A stretch of 64,000 nt of DNA from Apteryx mantelli (Eukaryota; Chordata; Aves; Apterygiformes; Apterygidae): assembly GCF_036417845.1 (NCBI RefSeq), contig NC_089983.1, positions 18,753,207 to 18,817,206 of the forward strand. The letters run 5' to 3'. The notes beneath the pieces were generated by a model, which was not told where the DNA came from, searched no databases, and was given only the letters and a program-made list of their open reading frames with translations. This document shows, piece by piece, positions 12,856-28,344 of this stretch (positions are counted from its first letter, which is position 1; each line of letters begins with the position of its first letter). Made by a program: the position numbers and the translations under genes.

Positions 12856-15800
12856 TGTGCAACATTGCAAAACTGCAGTACTAACTATGTAGATAGAAGT
12901 CAGTGTCTGCTGGCAGATGAGATCATGGTTACTACAGTAACCACAGTTATTTTCTTGTCTAAAGGATAGACAGAGGAGTTTTTTTACTCAAACTTTAAGT
13001 ATTAAGCTCACATGCTTAAATGCCTGCCAATGTGTGGTTCTACAAACTAGCCCTAAAATAAAAAATAACGGCAGTGTCCAACCTGTTCATTTGCAGTTGT
13101 GGTACCTTCTCGTACATGCACCTGACACCACATGACTTCTACAGAATCTAGCACCTCTCTCCCAAAGTGTTAAGAAAAAAAAAAAAGACCAGTCTCCACA
13201 AATCTCCCCCTTCCAGAAGCAAAGCTCAGGTATAAAAGAATACAAATTAAAAACTAACTAAAATACCTACAGAAATGGAGAACACTAATAAGCAAGAGAA
13301 CTTAGGATTCTGATTGGTAAGTCAGGAGCAAACTTCTTTTGAGATTGGAAACTACTGTGTACCCTGTGAGTAAGATACATGGAGTGCCCTCTACAGTCTG
13401 TAATTAGACTGCACTTACTTTGTTGGCCTGTTCCTAAGTCACTAGGAATACTTTAAAATTCAAGTTGTATATTTAATTTATTCTTCCACTTACACCTAAT
13501 CTTTTGAATCTAAGTGTGAAATTTTGAACTTCCACATTTATCCTTCTTTACTTCAGACATTTCTCCATTTCCCTATGTTTACTTTCCCTTACAGAGACAC
13601 AAATGTTATTCTTCCTTTGGTAATCCACTAAAAAAACCCCTCTACTGGTACTCATATTTCTAATAGGGACATTTTCTAACCTTTGAGAGAGGAAGATTAC
13701 CACTCTATAAATATTAATGCTTCTAATCCTGCAGTCCTTACTTGGGCAAAACATCTTCTGAATCATCGCACTTGGCTTGAAAATGAGATGGTGGATCTTT
13801 TATTCACCCCAGCCGCAGCACTGGTTTCAATGGCATGATGAGCATTAAATACCCACCAGTAAAAGCGAAGGCTTTCTCAACAGGTCCTCAGGTATGCAAG
13901 TGGGACTTAGCTGTACCCTGTGGGGACAGTGAAGCGTAAGTGCAAGTGGGGCTTAGCTGGGCCCCTGCCCCAGCACTGCAGAGACTGTTATAAGCATATT
14001 TCTAATGCTGTGCAAGTCTAATGTTTTGTACCAATATACCGAGACACAGCTTTAACCCTTATATCCCATTTTCATTGCTGTATGTAGAACGTGGGGTTTT
14101 TTCCCCATGAAGTTTTTCCACTGGGATCTGCTTCTCTGTACTGGGCAGTTTTAACAGCATCACAAATTCCTTTTCCCCAGCACATCATTTCCCATCCTAT
14201 TATATTTATGTCTCTGACTTTCACTGCCAGCACATTTGTTGAGAAAATAACAGTCCTTGGGGGCAGACATTTCTTATACTTTGTTCACGCCTAAAATTAT
14301 TGTACCTACTTATTAAAAACCGCACTGACAGTATGATACAATAACCTTTGTGATTTATTTATCTTTCAGTGAGCTTTAAAGAAAGCTACTGCCTCTTTTC
14401 CAACTTTGTACTGTAGAGTCCATCATCAAATGTAGCCTGTGCTCTGATGTTTGAAACATACTATAACAAGAAATTGGTCTTTGAATCACATTTATTCTAT
14501 CCTTATCTAGCTGATTTACCCATTCCTCAAATATTTGCTTCCTTATACTGTCTTAATTGAAGATTCCTCCTGCCTGTATTTTCTTTCACTGCTATTCTAC
14601 AGAGGAGAGCAACACTCTTCTGGCAGCTCTTTCATGCTGAGTTTTCCCCATTTTCTGTGTAACGAACTGTACCTATTTTTTCTGTTGCTTTAGTCTTTAA
14701 AACTTTTGACTACAAGATTTCAATGGTATTAAAAACATCTGGACTCCATGATAAGTTGTTTTTTTTTCCAGGTAAGGTCTGCCTTCTAAAGGCACAAGCC
14801 AAACATTTACAGGAGTACAAGCCTTTTTAAGGAATTTCTGTAAGGTTCCTTGCCTTTGTCCTCTGTATGCCCAGTATTTTTCTGATAACTTTGTGTGCAA
14901 GATACCTTGAAGGCAAAGGGCCTGTAAGCTATGTTTTTTAAGAGTTGTGTCTGGAAACACGGCCAAAAAATTCTCCAGATTCTAGTGTGTCCCTGCAGTT
15001 CTCGCTTGGGGTAATTCTACCACAATCAGTATTATATTTGTATAACAAAGATTCAAACCTGGCCCTACAGCCTTTCCCAGCATGCTGTCTTCCCAAAGCA
15101 CTGCTTGCTACACCAAAAATTAAGAAGTTTAGGCTTCTGCGGTACCAACAAGGCACTTCAGGTTGCTGCTACATGGCAGATCACGACATGCTGGTGTTAT
15201 TGTTGGATAGGGCTCAGCACAAAGCAGCTCATTCACTGTGTTCCTTGCTAATGAGAGACACGCAGTAAATACTGTACTAAATTTATTCCTGTGACTAGTG
15301 AGGTGGACCAGCCCTGGCCGTGCTCCACGCTTGCCAGCACTGGCTGAATCAACCTCAGAGGGCACGTGCACTTTTAGACTGGGCTGCTGATTTCAAACTT
15401 CTGCTCTGTAATTCAAGCTTTCAGCTGTTTTCAGAGGCTCTCAGAGGAGCCTTAGAAGAGCTTAAATTAGAAACTGTGAAGAGTCTGAGGAGACTAGAAG
15501 AGCAGAGACATGATTTTTCCAAACAAACAATGAAATGTCACTATCTCGGCCTCATTATCGGTTGGATCTGTACCTGTGAATGAAAAGATCTGCATATTTA
15601 ATTTCTACTTTTTTTTTAAATCATTAACTGGAGTATGGGAACTTTCATCGCAGAGAAGACTAACAGCTCAAAATTCTAAGTGAGCAGTAACAGGTGCTTG
15701 GAATAAAACAAAAAAGAAAAGGTAACAGTTTATTCCAGAAAAATACCAAATAGAAAATTCTTAAACCTATTCTAGAAGAGGCAGTCACACTGTGAAGCTG

Positions 15801-16661
15801 ATACAGCTGAATTGCAAGGAGTAAGAACTTCACTTTAAAATCTCTTCTGCATCCTTCCAACCACTTTGACATAGTGATATTTTGTGGCAAGGATTTCCAC
15901 AAATTAATTCTGAATTTTTATTTGATCAGCTTAACTCTTCTTGGTTTCCATATCTTTGAGTGTTGTCTATTTATCCTTAAAAGAGAAAATGAAAATAAAG
16001 CACCTGATTATCTTCTCTCAGTATCACTGAGTGTGGCATGGCACATGATGGCACTCCTTATTCTTTTCTAGGACTTCTTGAAGTTTCTCAGGGCTACTAC
16101 TACATTTGTAGTCCAATTCTGAAGTCCCTTTATTTCTCAAAAAAAAAAAAAAAATCCACTTGGTAAGGGAGTTTAGCATTTGAGAGAAAAAAAATCTCAT
16201 TTTTTTCACTTTCCTTTGATGTGCTAGAAAAGAGCTCTTGCCTTTTTTTTTTTAATTAGATCCAAAGAATGCAACTAATAGTGACCACAAATAGGAAAAT
16301 TTTGCCAGAAATCGCTAATAATATTCTATCACCTTATCTTTAAATTGTTTCTCATGGATTATAGAAGTTTATAATTATGATTCCCCCCAGCTTCACTTTA
16401 TCTAGTACAGTAATGTAATCAAAACCATTCTGCTCTGAACTCTCCATAGCAAATCCTCCTTTTAAAATGCTTCCTCAACATCCTCCCCATTTCCATTTTC
16501 CTTGCCGCTTATTATACTGAAGCCTAGTATCTGAAAATTGAACGGTAGCTTTAACCATTTTTTTCAGCACAGACCATACCTGTTCTTTCTGGATTTTAAT
16601 GCTGTAAATATATTTTAAGACATAAGCCTGTCTGTTGTTAACTGCCTTGCATTCCCTTTGT

Positions 16662-16681
16662 ATTACTGTAAATACAGTAAT
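16662..16681. repeat. Inverted repeat, 9-bp arms, 2-base loop
   Basis: ATTACTGTA and TACAGTAAT are exact inverse complements around AA. Function unknown; may be chance. Confidence 0.7.
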
Positions 16682-19600
16682 TATTATCAAGAAATGACTG
16701 TTTAATGCACTATTCAAATAATCTGTAGAGATGTCTGTGATACCAGTGTCATGCCCATGCTTTAATTATAATTTTAATCATTCCTGATCTTCCATTTGTT
16801 TGTGCTATAAGCTAATTATTTTTTTCTATCACAATGCACTGGAACCATGACAGTATTAATAACTTTTCTTATTAAGTAGATTTGCACTTTACTGGTACTC
16901 TCTTGCTCTGCAAGATCCCAAATTTTCAAAGCTGCTCCTAAGAACCCACAAAACATCTATTTTCTAAGATTTAAGTATTTAACCAGGACACTCGATTATT
17001 TATTTAGATTTGGACTTGTGTTAACAGAGGGTCACATCACAGAATTAAGACAGATGTATAACTAAAGGGCAGTGAAACAATTCAATATAGCCCACAACCA
17101 GGGTCCCACAGCTTTGGGGACCTCTCAAAACCTTTTTTCTCCCTGCCTTATGGTCAAATAATCTGTATCAGATGTCCTTTACAATTTGCTATGGACTGTA
17201 TCTTAGGCCTTCAAATTCCCACAGGAGGGGAGAGATGAGGAGTAAGTGAATACCCTAGAATATGTCTCTACTTCTAACATTACGACTGTACAGTTTTTTG
17301 CAGACAGACAAAAGAGAATTTTCTCTGCATTGCCAACTGGACACTCTATAGTCACATAACACGGCACCAATCTGGAGACAGTAACTCCAGACAAGTGGCA
17401 GATTGGGCTGTGAAGTACTAAGTTTGGGGTAAGTACTCTACTAATACCAATGCACCATTTCCCTTTTACAGTGAGCTCGCATTAGGCAGGAGCAGAACTC
17501 AGACAGTTCATTCCTACCTGCCTACAAAATACCAGTGTAAACCAGAAACCACCACAGAATAGTGAGTTAAGCAGGCCTCCACGTTGAATAGTCTCCCTAA
17601 ACCACAGGTGACCTTTTATTTCTACAGTTATCTGCTTCACATCTGTGGACATCATGACCTTACTAGAAGACCTTACTAGAAAAGGAATGATATACTGCTC
17701 TGTTCCGAAATCCTTTCAACCCTTCCAAAAGTTCTGCAAGGACCGATAAAGTGTTACTGAAAACAGACACAGCAGGCACTGTATTCAGAGGCTCCTAGGT
17801 GATTCAGGTGGTTGTCTTTGCCTTTCAGCAGGTAGAGGGGCCTATCTCATTACTCAAGTTTACCCTAATATCTCTGTTAGTTATAGCTTTATTTTGAATC
17901 TAATGCCTAGGATTGCAAGGGAAAGAACAAAAGCTGTGTTAGTAACTATCCTGTGTTTGTGAAGTAGAAGATCCTGTAGCAACATGTTGTATATGCTTAT
18001 AAACCACTGCAATATGGAATGTCAAAAATAACTGCAAACACAGTTTTTGTAGGATACTCTGTCCTAGTTTCTTGGAAGGAGATTCACTGATATGTTTTGA
18101 CAGAAACTCTTGTTCCCAGAACATAAATACCAGAATGCAATCAACAGATCTCTGCTAACTTTGACTATAAGGAGAATATAGACAAAGAGGAAGGTTCACT
18201 TCAAAGGCACACAAAAGGAGCATGCAGCAGCTCTAGTCTGACATTTGTGGGCTTCATGTTCAAAGCTCCTGTAAGCATGTGCCGGGACACAAACAGGCAA
18301 GTGCTTATCTGCACTTCCAAAAACACATTCAGGTAGGCTGCAAAATAAGCCTAGTAAGAGCATGCCAAAAGTCCAAATACAGAAAATCTGGAAAATGACT
18401 TAAAAGTGTGTGCTGGGTTGACCGAGCCTCCTACACCACACACTTTCCATCCTTAATTGTAGCAGTGACAAGGATGATGGACAAGTCCTTTACCAGATCT
18501 CTGCTCTGCTGCAACAAACTGGCTGACAGGCTGGAACTCAGCAAGAAACAGCAGAAAGGAAACCATTACTGATTTTATCAACTGACACTCGAGTTACAGA
18601 ACCTGACTCCCACAGTCTGCTTGGCTGCTCAGCCACCTGCAATGTAGTGCTCCAACTCATCTTGCCATATTGCTCCAAGAGTCCGTCAGAGAAAAAAAAA
18701 ATCTCCACCTGACTTTCTTTATTAATCTTCTTTGGATGCCTGCACAGGCTTTCTTGTAAGTCAGCTCCAGAACAGAGAAATATCACTTAGAAACAATTAA
18801 AGAGAGGCTCAAGCTGTGATATTGGATTCATTTTTTAAAAATCACTATGAATGACAGGTATTTGGATCTTGGTTGTTGGTTCACGTCCACTTCCAGAAAC
18901 ACAGCAAATTTGCATTAAATTTCTACTTTGGGAATTTCAGTGAACAGGCATTATACATGCTGTGAGATAATTTGATATTATGCTTCTCTGCCTTTTTCTA
19001 TTTTGTGGATTTACATTTCTTACCTGCTTGTGAATGGGAGGATCATATATGCTGGTGCTCATTTTGCAGTGGGTTACAGCTAGCTGCCTGTGCAGAGCCA
19101 GGTTTGGTGTGTCTGCCCTCTCCTGGTAGCCTGATATTAGAGAGGAAAGTAAGGATTGCCAGTCATGAGCTGTTTTCATACAGAGACAATGAACCAAAAT
19201 AGATGCACGGAAAGGACCTTCGCTGGCTTCAGTGCATGCCAAAGTTTTTCCATTGATGAATTAATCTTCTTATACGAATTGTGCTAAAATTATATACTAT
19301 CAAATGTAAATAAAATAAATAATACAGCAACTGTAAGCTACAAAAAGGGGAAATGAGAACAAGGGAAAAGGAAGTTCTTTGAGTTAAAGAACAATTCTTT
19401 TTCTTCCCATCATGTTTGTTGGGTCAATAGCTCTTTTATTTTACATTCAACAGAAAACACAATAACCATTTACACAAGAGCCTCATCACTGATGTAAATA
19501 CACCCAGGTAAATAAACTCACCAGACCAAATAGTTGCAGTAAGGAAAACCTTTAAACTAGGACTAAATACACTGAGAAATAAACGTCTTAATCTCCTTGA

Positions 19601-22600
19601 CATTAGGACATTGAAAGCAGGCAACAAGGGGACTTGAAAGAAGCAGAAGCTGAAAGATGAAATAAAATTTTGGTTCCACCAAAATCTGTAAGAAGTAAGA
19701 TTCTGACAGACTTCAGAGGGGCCAGGAATTCAGCCAGGATTATCCAGCCATCCCAGTCACCGACCTCCTCCTCAGATGAGATAGTTTGGGATTGTTCATT
19801 TATGCAGCAACAAAAACATAACCCTCCAAGGAAAACAGACTGGCTGTTTTCAGCCAGCCAGACTGAGTTTAGAGCGGATTGCTCCCCTCCTTGCGTTGCT
19901 CAGAACAAGCACAGAGCTGGACATCTATCAAACAGCAGGATCAGGCCCTTAAAGCCTCAAATCCCTCAGGTATGTCTCAGCATGGGCCTGCCTCACTTCC
20001 TGGGATAAGCAGTTGAGTTTCTGCACTCTGTTCCCACATGCCTGCTAGTAGTATAAATCTCACAGGGTTAGAAAGTGAGAAAATCATTCATATACCCCAT
20101 TCCTGGAAAGGAGTCTTAGCGTGAGTAATCTCTCCAAGGCAAGCTCCCAACATTCAACATGGATACTTTACACCATTCACTACTAGTCACTTCCCTATCA
20201 GTTCACTTCAGGAAGCACCTTTTAACTGTTTTGGTAGCCCGAGGGTGGTAACAGACCTGGCCAAGAGCAGGGCTGCAGCCAGTGCTCTGTTCATAGCGCT
20301 GGGGATGGCTCTGCAGCACATGGTCACAGCTCTCCTCAGTCAGCTTACGGTATGCTTGCGTACAGCTGTGTTGAGGTGTGGCTTATATGTATATTTGGTT
20401 CAGCTTTATCTCTGCGCAATTCTTCTACCTGTAGAGCTTCCTGGAGCACTAACCAGAGGTGGCTAGCACGAAGCCAGGGCTTCAGGGTCAGCCTCTCGGG
20501 TGGTTAGGGACACAGAAGAGCAGCCTCACTAACCTCAGCTAAGGGCCTCCTTTATAACACATTTCTTACTAAAAGTCTGTCTGGAGTGAAAATAGAGTCT
20601 GCTGAAGTTAGTGAGAAAATCATCACTGATTTCTGACTCCCTCCTGGTCATATTTTGGTCTCCACACCAATACTCCTGGATAATGGAAACAATCAGATAA
20701 AATGACTAAGCTGCAAGGAAAACCTTTAAACTGGGATAAAAACCTTTAAACTGTCTTGTTGTCTAATTAACAATATTACAGCATTTTCCTAATTCAGGAG
20801 AGGGAATGCTATAGCTATCAGTGCAACATTAATTATTTACGGACAAAAGGTGTCAGGATTTCAGAGGTGATAAAAATAATACAAGTCCCTTCACAGAGGC
20901 CAAAAAGAAACCTTCATTATAGTTTGAGAAAAATGAGATACACTCTTATTGCATGTGTGAAATGTGAAGTACTTATTCAGACTTGTCAGCACCTTCAAGG
21001 GCTCATCTATTGACTTTAAGCAGTAATTGGAAATGGCTGAATACTCTTGCCTAAGCTCATTTTCAAGACAGTTTTCTTAACTGCTAAGTCTACCTCCATA
21101 CCTTCTTGATCTTCTTCAAGAACTTAATTTTGGTTCTTTTTAATCTCCAAGCTTTTCTTGGGGAGAATGTCCTCCAACATTCTTTCCAAGTTATACTAAA
21201 GCGAATCATATGTGACTTACAGCAATAACTACTACCTTCCTAGCAACTCCTTTTAAAGGCCATCCAGAGCAATCTCCTCCTTTTTTTCAGTGGAAGAGTA
21301 ATTAGCACTTAAACCATCAACATATATGCTGAAAAATATGGTTGTGAGAGCTGCATGCTCATCAGCTTCTATTTCACACTTCTCATCCAAAAAAGATGAA
21401 ATCATTCTTACTACATGGTCAAATTCACATAACGTTCTCAATGAGTTTCAGTTTGCTCAGTTATTTTCAGATTACAGCCTGTGCTTCTTACCTGACACTA
21501 GGAATAAACAGGAAAGATGCTGATCTAGAACAACCATTGTTTATTTCATTTGTAATTGTACTATCTTTGTTTTCTGCAGAGGCTGTGCTTTCTCATTAAA
21601 TATTGTCTTTCTCCTAATGTTGCTCAGCAGGATTTATCTGTGTGTAAAATTACTGCCTTTAAAAAATAATTTTAAAAATGTAGCAGCAGATGCTTAAAAG
21701 TGATACCTCAGCTTCCTCTTTTCAGTGAGATATGAATTAAAAGTCAGTTTAAGCATACACAAAAAGCTAACACCATTTACCCAACAAGGAGAAGAGAGAA
21801 ACATTCACCTAGAACCAAGGCATTACATAGGTTTTGCAGGAATTAAATAGGGGACATGAGTCTCCCATCTGCCTTTCCTCAGAAGCAGAGGGAGAATGCT
21901 GTTCATTTAGTCTGACACCACCTTCTACGTTTTGCCCACCCCAACCCAACAATCATCATCTAAGTGGTACCTCACCCTGTCTTTCACTGGTGGGTGATAA
22001 CTGAAGAGACAAAATTTGAACGTCCGTTCTGGAAGCTTTGCTATCATCTTGTCACACTGTGAGGGAACACAAAAGCCCTGGTTTTCATTTATTTATTTCT
22101 GAAATTGTTTCCTTTTTGGCTTATCAGTACCAGCTTCCAGGCAGACATGTGGGACACTCCCTTCTGAAGTGCTGTCTACCCCAATGGCCTTTTCTTGCAT
22201 ATAATCACTGGAGTGAGCACTTAAACTTTGCAAGTATTTGTCACAGAGAGGCCAAGGCATCCCACTAGCACTGCTGAAGCTACTTAGTGCTGAATCAGGT
22301 GAGAAACATCACAGGATCCCACCTTCCAGAGGGGTCTAACACATGCTTAGGCAGAGGCAGCTACATCTTGAATCTCCACTGTTGTTTCTGCAGTGGTTGT
22401 CTGTTTCTTTGGCCTTGCACACTTTGGGGAGTAGATTCAGCCTCAAGTCCCTGAGCCTTGTCTTTCATATAAGGCTGTTTCACAGCCTTTGGAAATAAGA
22501 AACTGATGAGATGTTATGCTTAGAACTTAGATGGAGTTCAGCTGACTGAATACAAGCTTTAGAGTCTGCTCCAAAGCCTGTGAAGCTGATGGTAATGCAA

Positions 22601-24681
22601 AGACCCCCCCTTGACTTCAGAGGGCTCTCGATGAAGTCCCACAGGAAGAGCAAGTTGATATCTGACCTGCCTGGCCTCACATAAAGTAGACTGAGAAATG
22701 GAGTTTTAGCACAAATCTTTTTGGTACACCAAGTTACAAGCAAGTCCCCTGACACTGTAGATGCTACAGGAAAGATGAGCATGAGATCTGGGTTTCCAGA
22801 GCTTTTTGTTGTTTTGCTTTTGCTGAAAGCTGTTGTTACAGAGAAACTGCTTTGCTAAGCTGATTTTGCTCAAGTGTTAGTGCTTCACAGTGACTTCATT
22901 TATGTAATAAACAAGTTGCAAATGAACATAAAACCTTGGCATTTCAGAGCAACCCTGTGCACATATACACTCTTCATGCTAACATTTGCCCATTTCCTTT
23001 CCGCCATCCCCAGCCATTCCACTAGTATCAAGTGTTTGCTGTCAGACTTTTTCCTTACACTTTCGGCTCACATACAAACAGCATCTGTTCCCCTGCAGAA
23101 TACCAGCTTATTAAGTACAACCCAAAATCTTAATAAAAACATTGAACTAGCAACAATAGACAGGAACAAAACCTTTCATATAGGAATTTCCATGGTAAAA
23201 CTCAGGGATAAAACAGTATGATGCCTTTTTTCCCCTCACATCTTCCTAGGCTTTGTTATCAGTGTTAGTTTAAGAGTCCTCAGTTAGGTGCAGCAAAACC
23301 AGGACACGGAGCACTCTGGTGATCACTACTGAGCTGAGAATAAAGAATAGTGAAGCAGGAGATCATACACAGTCAGGACACTGAGACTGTGCAGGGCAAG
23401 CATATTTATTATTTAAAATCCAAATTCTAACAACTGTTAGGTGATTTGAGCTAAAGGGCTTTACTTCACTGCTGGGCTGGACTAAGAAGGTACGCAGAGT
23501 CAGTTTCCGTGGCTCAGCTGATGGGTGGTAACCCATCAAGCTATGGTAATCTGGTGCCTTGTGACTGTCCCTTCATACACTGACACACTGTTCTGCACAA
23601 GCGTTGGACTGTGTTTCTAGAATATACATAATGTAGGTAGGAAAAATGATGAGAATGAATTCATTTCTTTTTTTTAAAAAAAGTTTTCTCTCATTTCTAA
23701 ACAAACCCCACCTCTCAACTGCTCATAGAATATTATTTATGATAGTCTAACATCTGCTACTCTTTAAGTATGAGCCTGAAGAAGGTTGACAGTCCATAGC
23801 TACCCTTTATTAAAATCATGTAGGTCACTATGGGAATAACCACCCTCTACTGAATAGATGAATTATACATACCAATGAAAATTCATCATCAGTGAGAAGT
23901 CATGGGCTTTTCTCCCCCCTAGTTTTCACAGCATCTTTTCAGTCTGTATAATACACAGTATGAGTGGCTTCTATTTCTTATGGAAAAAAATGGTTTGTTG
24001 ACTATGACAGGCTGTAATTAGACCATAGTGTAAAGCTGGGACAATGAAATGCTCTGTGTTCATACACTGTGCATCGCAATGGGACATCATTCTTGGTTGC
24101 CTGTTCCTTGTGCCTGCCATAATAACCATCATAAACAGTAAGAGTGGGTGAAAGCTCTTTTCCTTGCCTATACTATACAAAGTCTTCCTACAGATTCCAT
24201 AAAAGGAAAGCAATATTACTCTGACCATACCAAACATTCTGGATCCATAATGAGCTTGCTTATTTTCTTTCTGAGATAAAAATACAGATCCCCAACCCTG
24301 CCATAATAGGTTCTATGCAATGACAACTCTGAGTCAAGTGGGTGAAACTGCTCAGCTCTGCAAAGTGGTACAGATCAAGGATGTGAGGGTTTTAGAAAAC
24401 CCCTAATCTGAGGCATGAGCAAGATCTGGCAGGAACAGGCTCAGACCCAATGGAGCTAAAAAATGAGATTCTCTTTGACACTGAATTTGATCAGTGGATT
24501 CCCAAAGCATCAAAAATACAATTCAGCCTGGCTAAATGTCAGACCTGAATATAAATCAAACTAGTTTTGAAGATGCCCCTCCATGAGGCTTCTAATACTT
24601 TCAGCTACTAGTTAGAGTAAGTTTTTTTCCAAGCCACTCAGACTTAACCACATAAATTAGATCAGCTTGCAAAAATCCAAG

Positions 24682-24700
24682 TTTTTTTTTTTTTTTTTTT
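24682..24700 (+). repeat. T19 homopolymer
   Basis: Nineteen consecutive T. Similar short words (AATCCAAG and AATCCATG) lie on its two sides, but no retrotransposed gene is visible next to it. Confidence 0.9.
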
Positions 24701-27700
24701 AATCCATGCTGGCTCCCCTCTACTTTAATGCTGGACTGGCTCCAAATCCCTGAAAGTGGTAAAGATAGAATCAACTGCCCTCTCTGAGAAAGAACACAGA
24801 TCTTACTGGATGGTGGTGGTTGTAAGAAACTGCTACAGAAGTATCTGATAGACGGCAAAGTATTACAGCAGGTGCAATGAAGAAAAAAAAAAGAGAACAA
24901 AAAGAATAGACACTGTGGAAGAATAGAAAGAGGGGCCATGCTGGATCACAGGAGAGCATATAGGAACAAAACCCAAAGATGAATAGACTCATAAAAGACC
25001 TTGAAATTGAAGGGAAGAAGCTTGACCTTGGATGTGCAGAAATTCAAAGAGAAGAGAAATGCCACGGTCAAACTAAAGCAAGCTCATATTGTCTGCTGCA
25101 TATTGTCTGGATTAGAAGGAGATTTTAGAGGCCAGTAACCAAGACAAGAGATGGTGGAAGAGAGTTTAAGGTGGAAGGACAGAAAAAGCTGGATTCAGAA
25201 AACACTGTAAGAAAGAAAACAATAAATATGTGAGCGCAACGGGTGGCATGTGAGTGGGGCTATTCTGATTTCTTCTAAAGAACTAGTGAGGTGCCTGACA
25301 AGGAAATGGCTCTGCTCGGCTTGTCAGGGCAGCTACACTGGTGGATAATCCCCAGTGATGCAGTGCCACATGTAAAGGGTGAAAGCTCTGGAATGTCAGT
25401 TCCCATATCTGGCTTTCTTTGCTTTTGTCTGTGAATGGCTCCCACTTAGATGCTGTGATAAAGCAGGTTTCTAATTTGCATTTTCCAAAACAAGCTGATG
25501 GTTTGTTTTTCTTTAAAATTCTTTCCTATGACCTTGGCTGAAGAAAGCCCACAAATTACTTCTGATATCTGACTTGACCACTCACAGGAAACAGAGAGGA
25601 ACATTTCAGCAGTTCTCAGCCTGTGCATGTCACTGGCAGCTGCCCAGTTTCTCCTGGATTTCAGTTCCAAGAACTAAGTCTTACAAGCAAGCCAGTTTGG
25701 TATGTAAAACTGCAATATATATTGGAAATAGAACACTGTGTATATCTAATTCTTCTGCTGCTCCTGCCCTAACAATTAAGAGCACTTCTAAATGATCTAT
25801 GGACAGTCACCCTCATGCCTCAATTGTGTGCATTCTTAGAAGTTGATTTCACACTCACTGTGGCACATAGCACACAAGAAAAGAACGATCTCTGTTTTTC
25901 CAAGGCAGTGACTGCCTGTGAAAGCCATCACAGTAGTTTGTTATAGCCGTGACAGAGAACAAGTGCTGCTTAAGCTTCTCCAACACATCAAACACCAGTA
26001 CAGCCCCATCTAGTGAAGATCAACAAGCTTCCCAAAAGGAGTAGCGCGCATTTTTGGTCCACTGACTTTGTTGCTGAAAGGCAAATACTGGGATTTGCCA
26101 ACATTCCAAAAATTAAATAAATAGAGAAGATCTGAAAGAGCTGCAAAAAGTAAAACCAATCACTAGGGCTGCGATCTTCCAAGGGAAATTAAGTGGGACA
26201 ATCTTATTGAACAGGAAAGGGTGGACCTGATGTGTACAAAGTACTATGAATATTGCTGTCTTGCTGTGACCAAATTATCTTCCCTGTGACTTCAGATAGA
26301 CCTGACAACTCCATATGAGATCCAAAATGGTAACTTCATACAATGCAGATTCTATCATTTACTTGCATTAAGGTCATCTCAGCCTTACGCAGACTTACTG
26401 CAGGAAACGTACAATATTAATAAAAAAGGGTCTTAGTCAAGGGCTGAGGTTCCCAAGCACAAGCCAGCAGACAGATGAAAAAATAAAACTAGGTGCAATG
26501 GGTGCGGTGCATTGTAGAAGGGTGTACTAGATATACTTTCTACTGAAAAACCTACTGTCTTTGTTCAAGGAAATCTAAATGGTTTCATTTCTCTGCTGCA
26601 AACAATTCACTTCCTTCTTCTATCAAAAGGAAGCTGTGGGCACTTTAGGCAGGAGAAGAACATTAACCCCAGAGAGAGACTAACTCTGAAATACACCACT
26701 CACCAGTACCTTCAAAATGTTGGTCTGCTGCTTGACCTACTTCAAGCTTCAGCAAGGGGGAAGGGGAAAAAAAAAAAAAAGCTAAACATATTGATTTTGC
26801 AAGTAGTTGTTCTGCAGAATAAACCAAACCAAACCCAATGTTTATCTTACTTCCTGGGGATCTGTCAGAGAGGTCACAGGAGAAGTTACAGAGATTTAGA
26901 ACAGGAGATAAAGACAGAGAGATGAGCTTGTTTCAGTTCAAGAGGTTGATACTTGTTAAAGCTCCCTACCTGTCCTAGATTTCCCCTCCTTCTCTCCCTT
27001 CCTACAAGAGTTTGGTACAAAAATAAATCTTATAAAGGCCCAAACCTGCAAACTACTAAGTAGCTTTGATTCCCCAAAGGAAGAGTTGAGACCCTTGCTC
27101 AGCACTAGGCTCTTAAGGACTTACAATAAATTATAATCATCCAAATGGATTCCCACTGTGCCCACGCAGTGGGCTGCTCAGCCCTCCCATCCCTCTCCCT
27201 TCCTCACTGATGATTTTTCAGGGCACAGTTCCACATTACAGTTCAAGCTGAATTAACAGCTCATAGATCCCACTCTCCTCTCGCACCCCTTGCTCATGGA
27301 CACAAGTTCCTGCTGCTCCCCTTGTGCTGGCTTTGGAGCTTGTCTGACTGCAGTGAGCCAGTCCGCCACACTAAAACAACATAAAACTCACCTGGAAAAA
27401 GAAGGGCATGTGCAGTTAGAGATCTGAATCAACTTACCTTAATATCAGGCAAGGGCCAGAGAGAACAGGGCAATAGGCAACCAGAAGAGGAGGGAGTGAA
27501 TGCAGGAAAGAAAGAGGGGGAATGAGATCTCCCATTTTCATTACTACTGAACTGTTAATTCAGCTCAGACATAGCATGGAACAAGGCCATGACAATCCTT
27601 TCTCAGTGACACTTGCTTATTCCTTCCACCAACTCTTCACTTGCTTTTATCACTGCCTCACCTCAGCTAGTTTTCATTTCTGTTGCCACATGGGGATAAA

Positions 27701-28344
27701 TCCTACCTCATCCCATCCCAGAACAGCTAAGATGTCCTCAAGTGGAAAGTTGCTCTTTGCTAACCATTTAGAGAAAAGCTGATTGCTCGCTAGCCCCTGG
27801 ATAAGCAATTTAGCTGACATCCAGGCTGCAGGCTCTGTAGAGGTATGCTCAGTAGGAAGCAGGACTCCACGCCTGACCTCTGCACCGCCACTCTGTTCCA
27901 CCAGTGCTGACTGCAGGTTGCTGGGCTCAAGGGAGGAGCAGGCACAAATAGAGTTACCGAAGATAACAGCGCAGAATGGCTCTGGCTGGAGAATGGGAGC
28001 AGACATCCTTTCACTGAAGAAAAAATCTTGCAGATTTCAGTCAAAGGCTCTGACCTTTAATGCTTGTTTTTGTGAAGAGTAAAGCCAGAAGAGTAGCAAG
28101 GGTTGCCTGCAAGGGGTAGTTTCCCAGGCAGGTGCAAAGCTGCTGGGGACTGCATTTTCATAAGGTATAAGTCATAACGTTTAGCAAGAGGAAACATTTA
28201 GGGTCTTGTAAATTTACTGAGAATCACAGCACTGGCTGCAGTCATATTAGAAAGACGACAAATGACATGTACCCACACAGGGCAAAGTGCTGTGGAAAAC
28301 TGGAGGTAACACCATGACAAAACCCAGTAGCTATTTTTTAGAAC

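Larger units (their letters stand above)
12856..28344. other. Non-coding, AT-rich DNA
   Basis: The longest stretch without any supported gene. Only poly(A)/poly(T) runs (for example near 13,170, 16,140 and 24,682) and a 21-base word seen at 19,541 and again with one change at 20,716 stand out. No open frame exceeds about 115 codons. Confidence 0.6.

Noticed and set aside
24601-24992. Possible processed pseudogene next to the T19 run
   Set aside because: No protein similarity recognised and no convincing target-site duplication.
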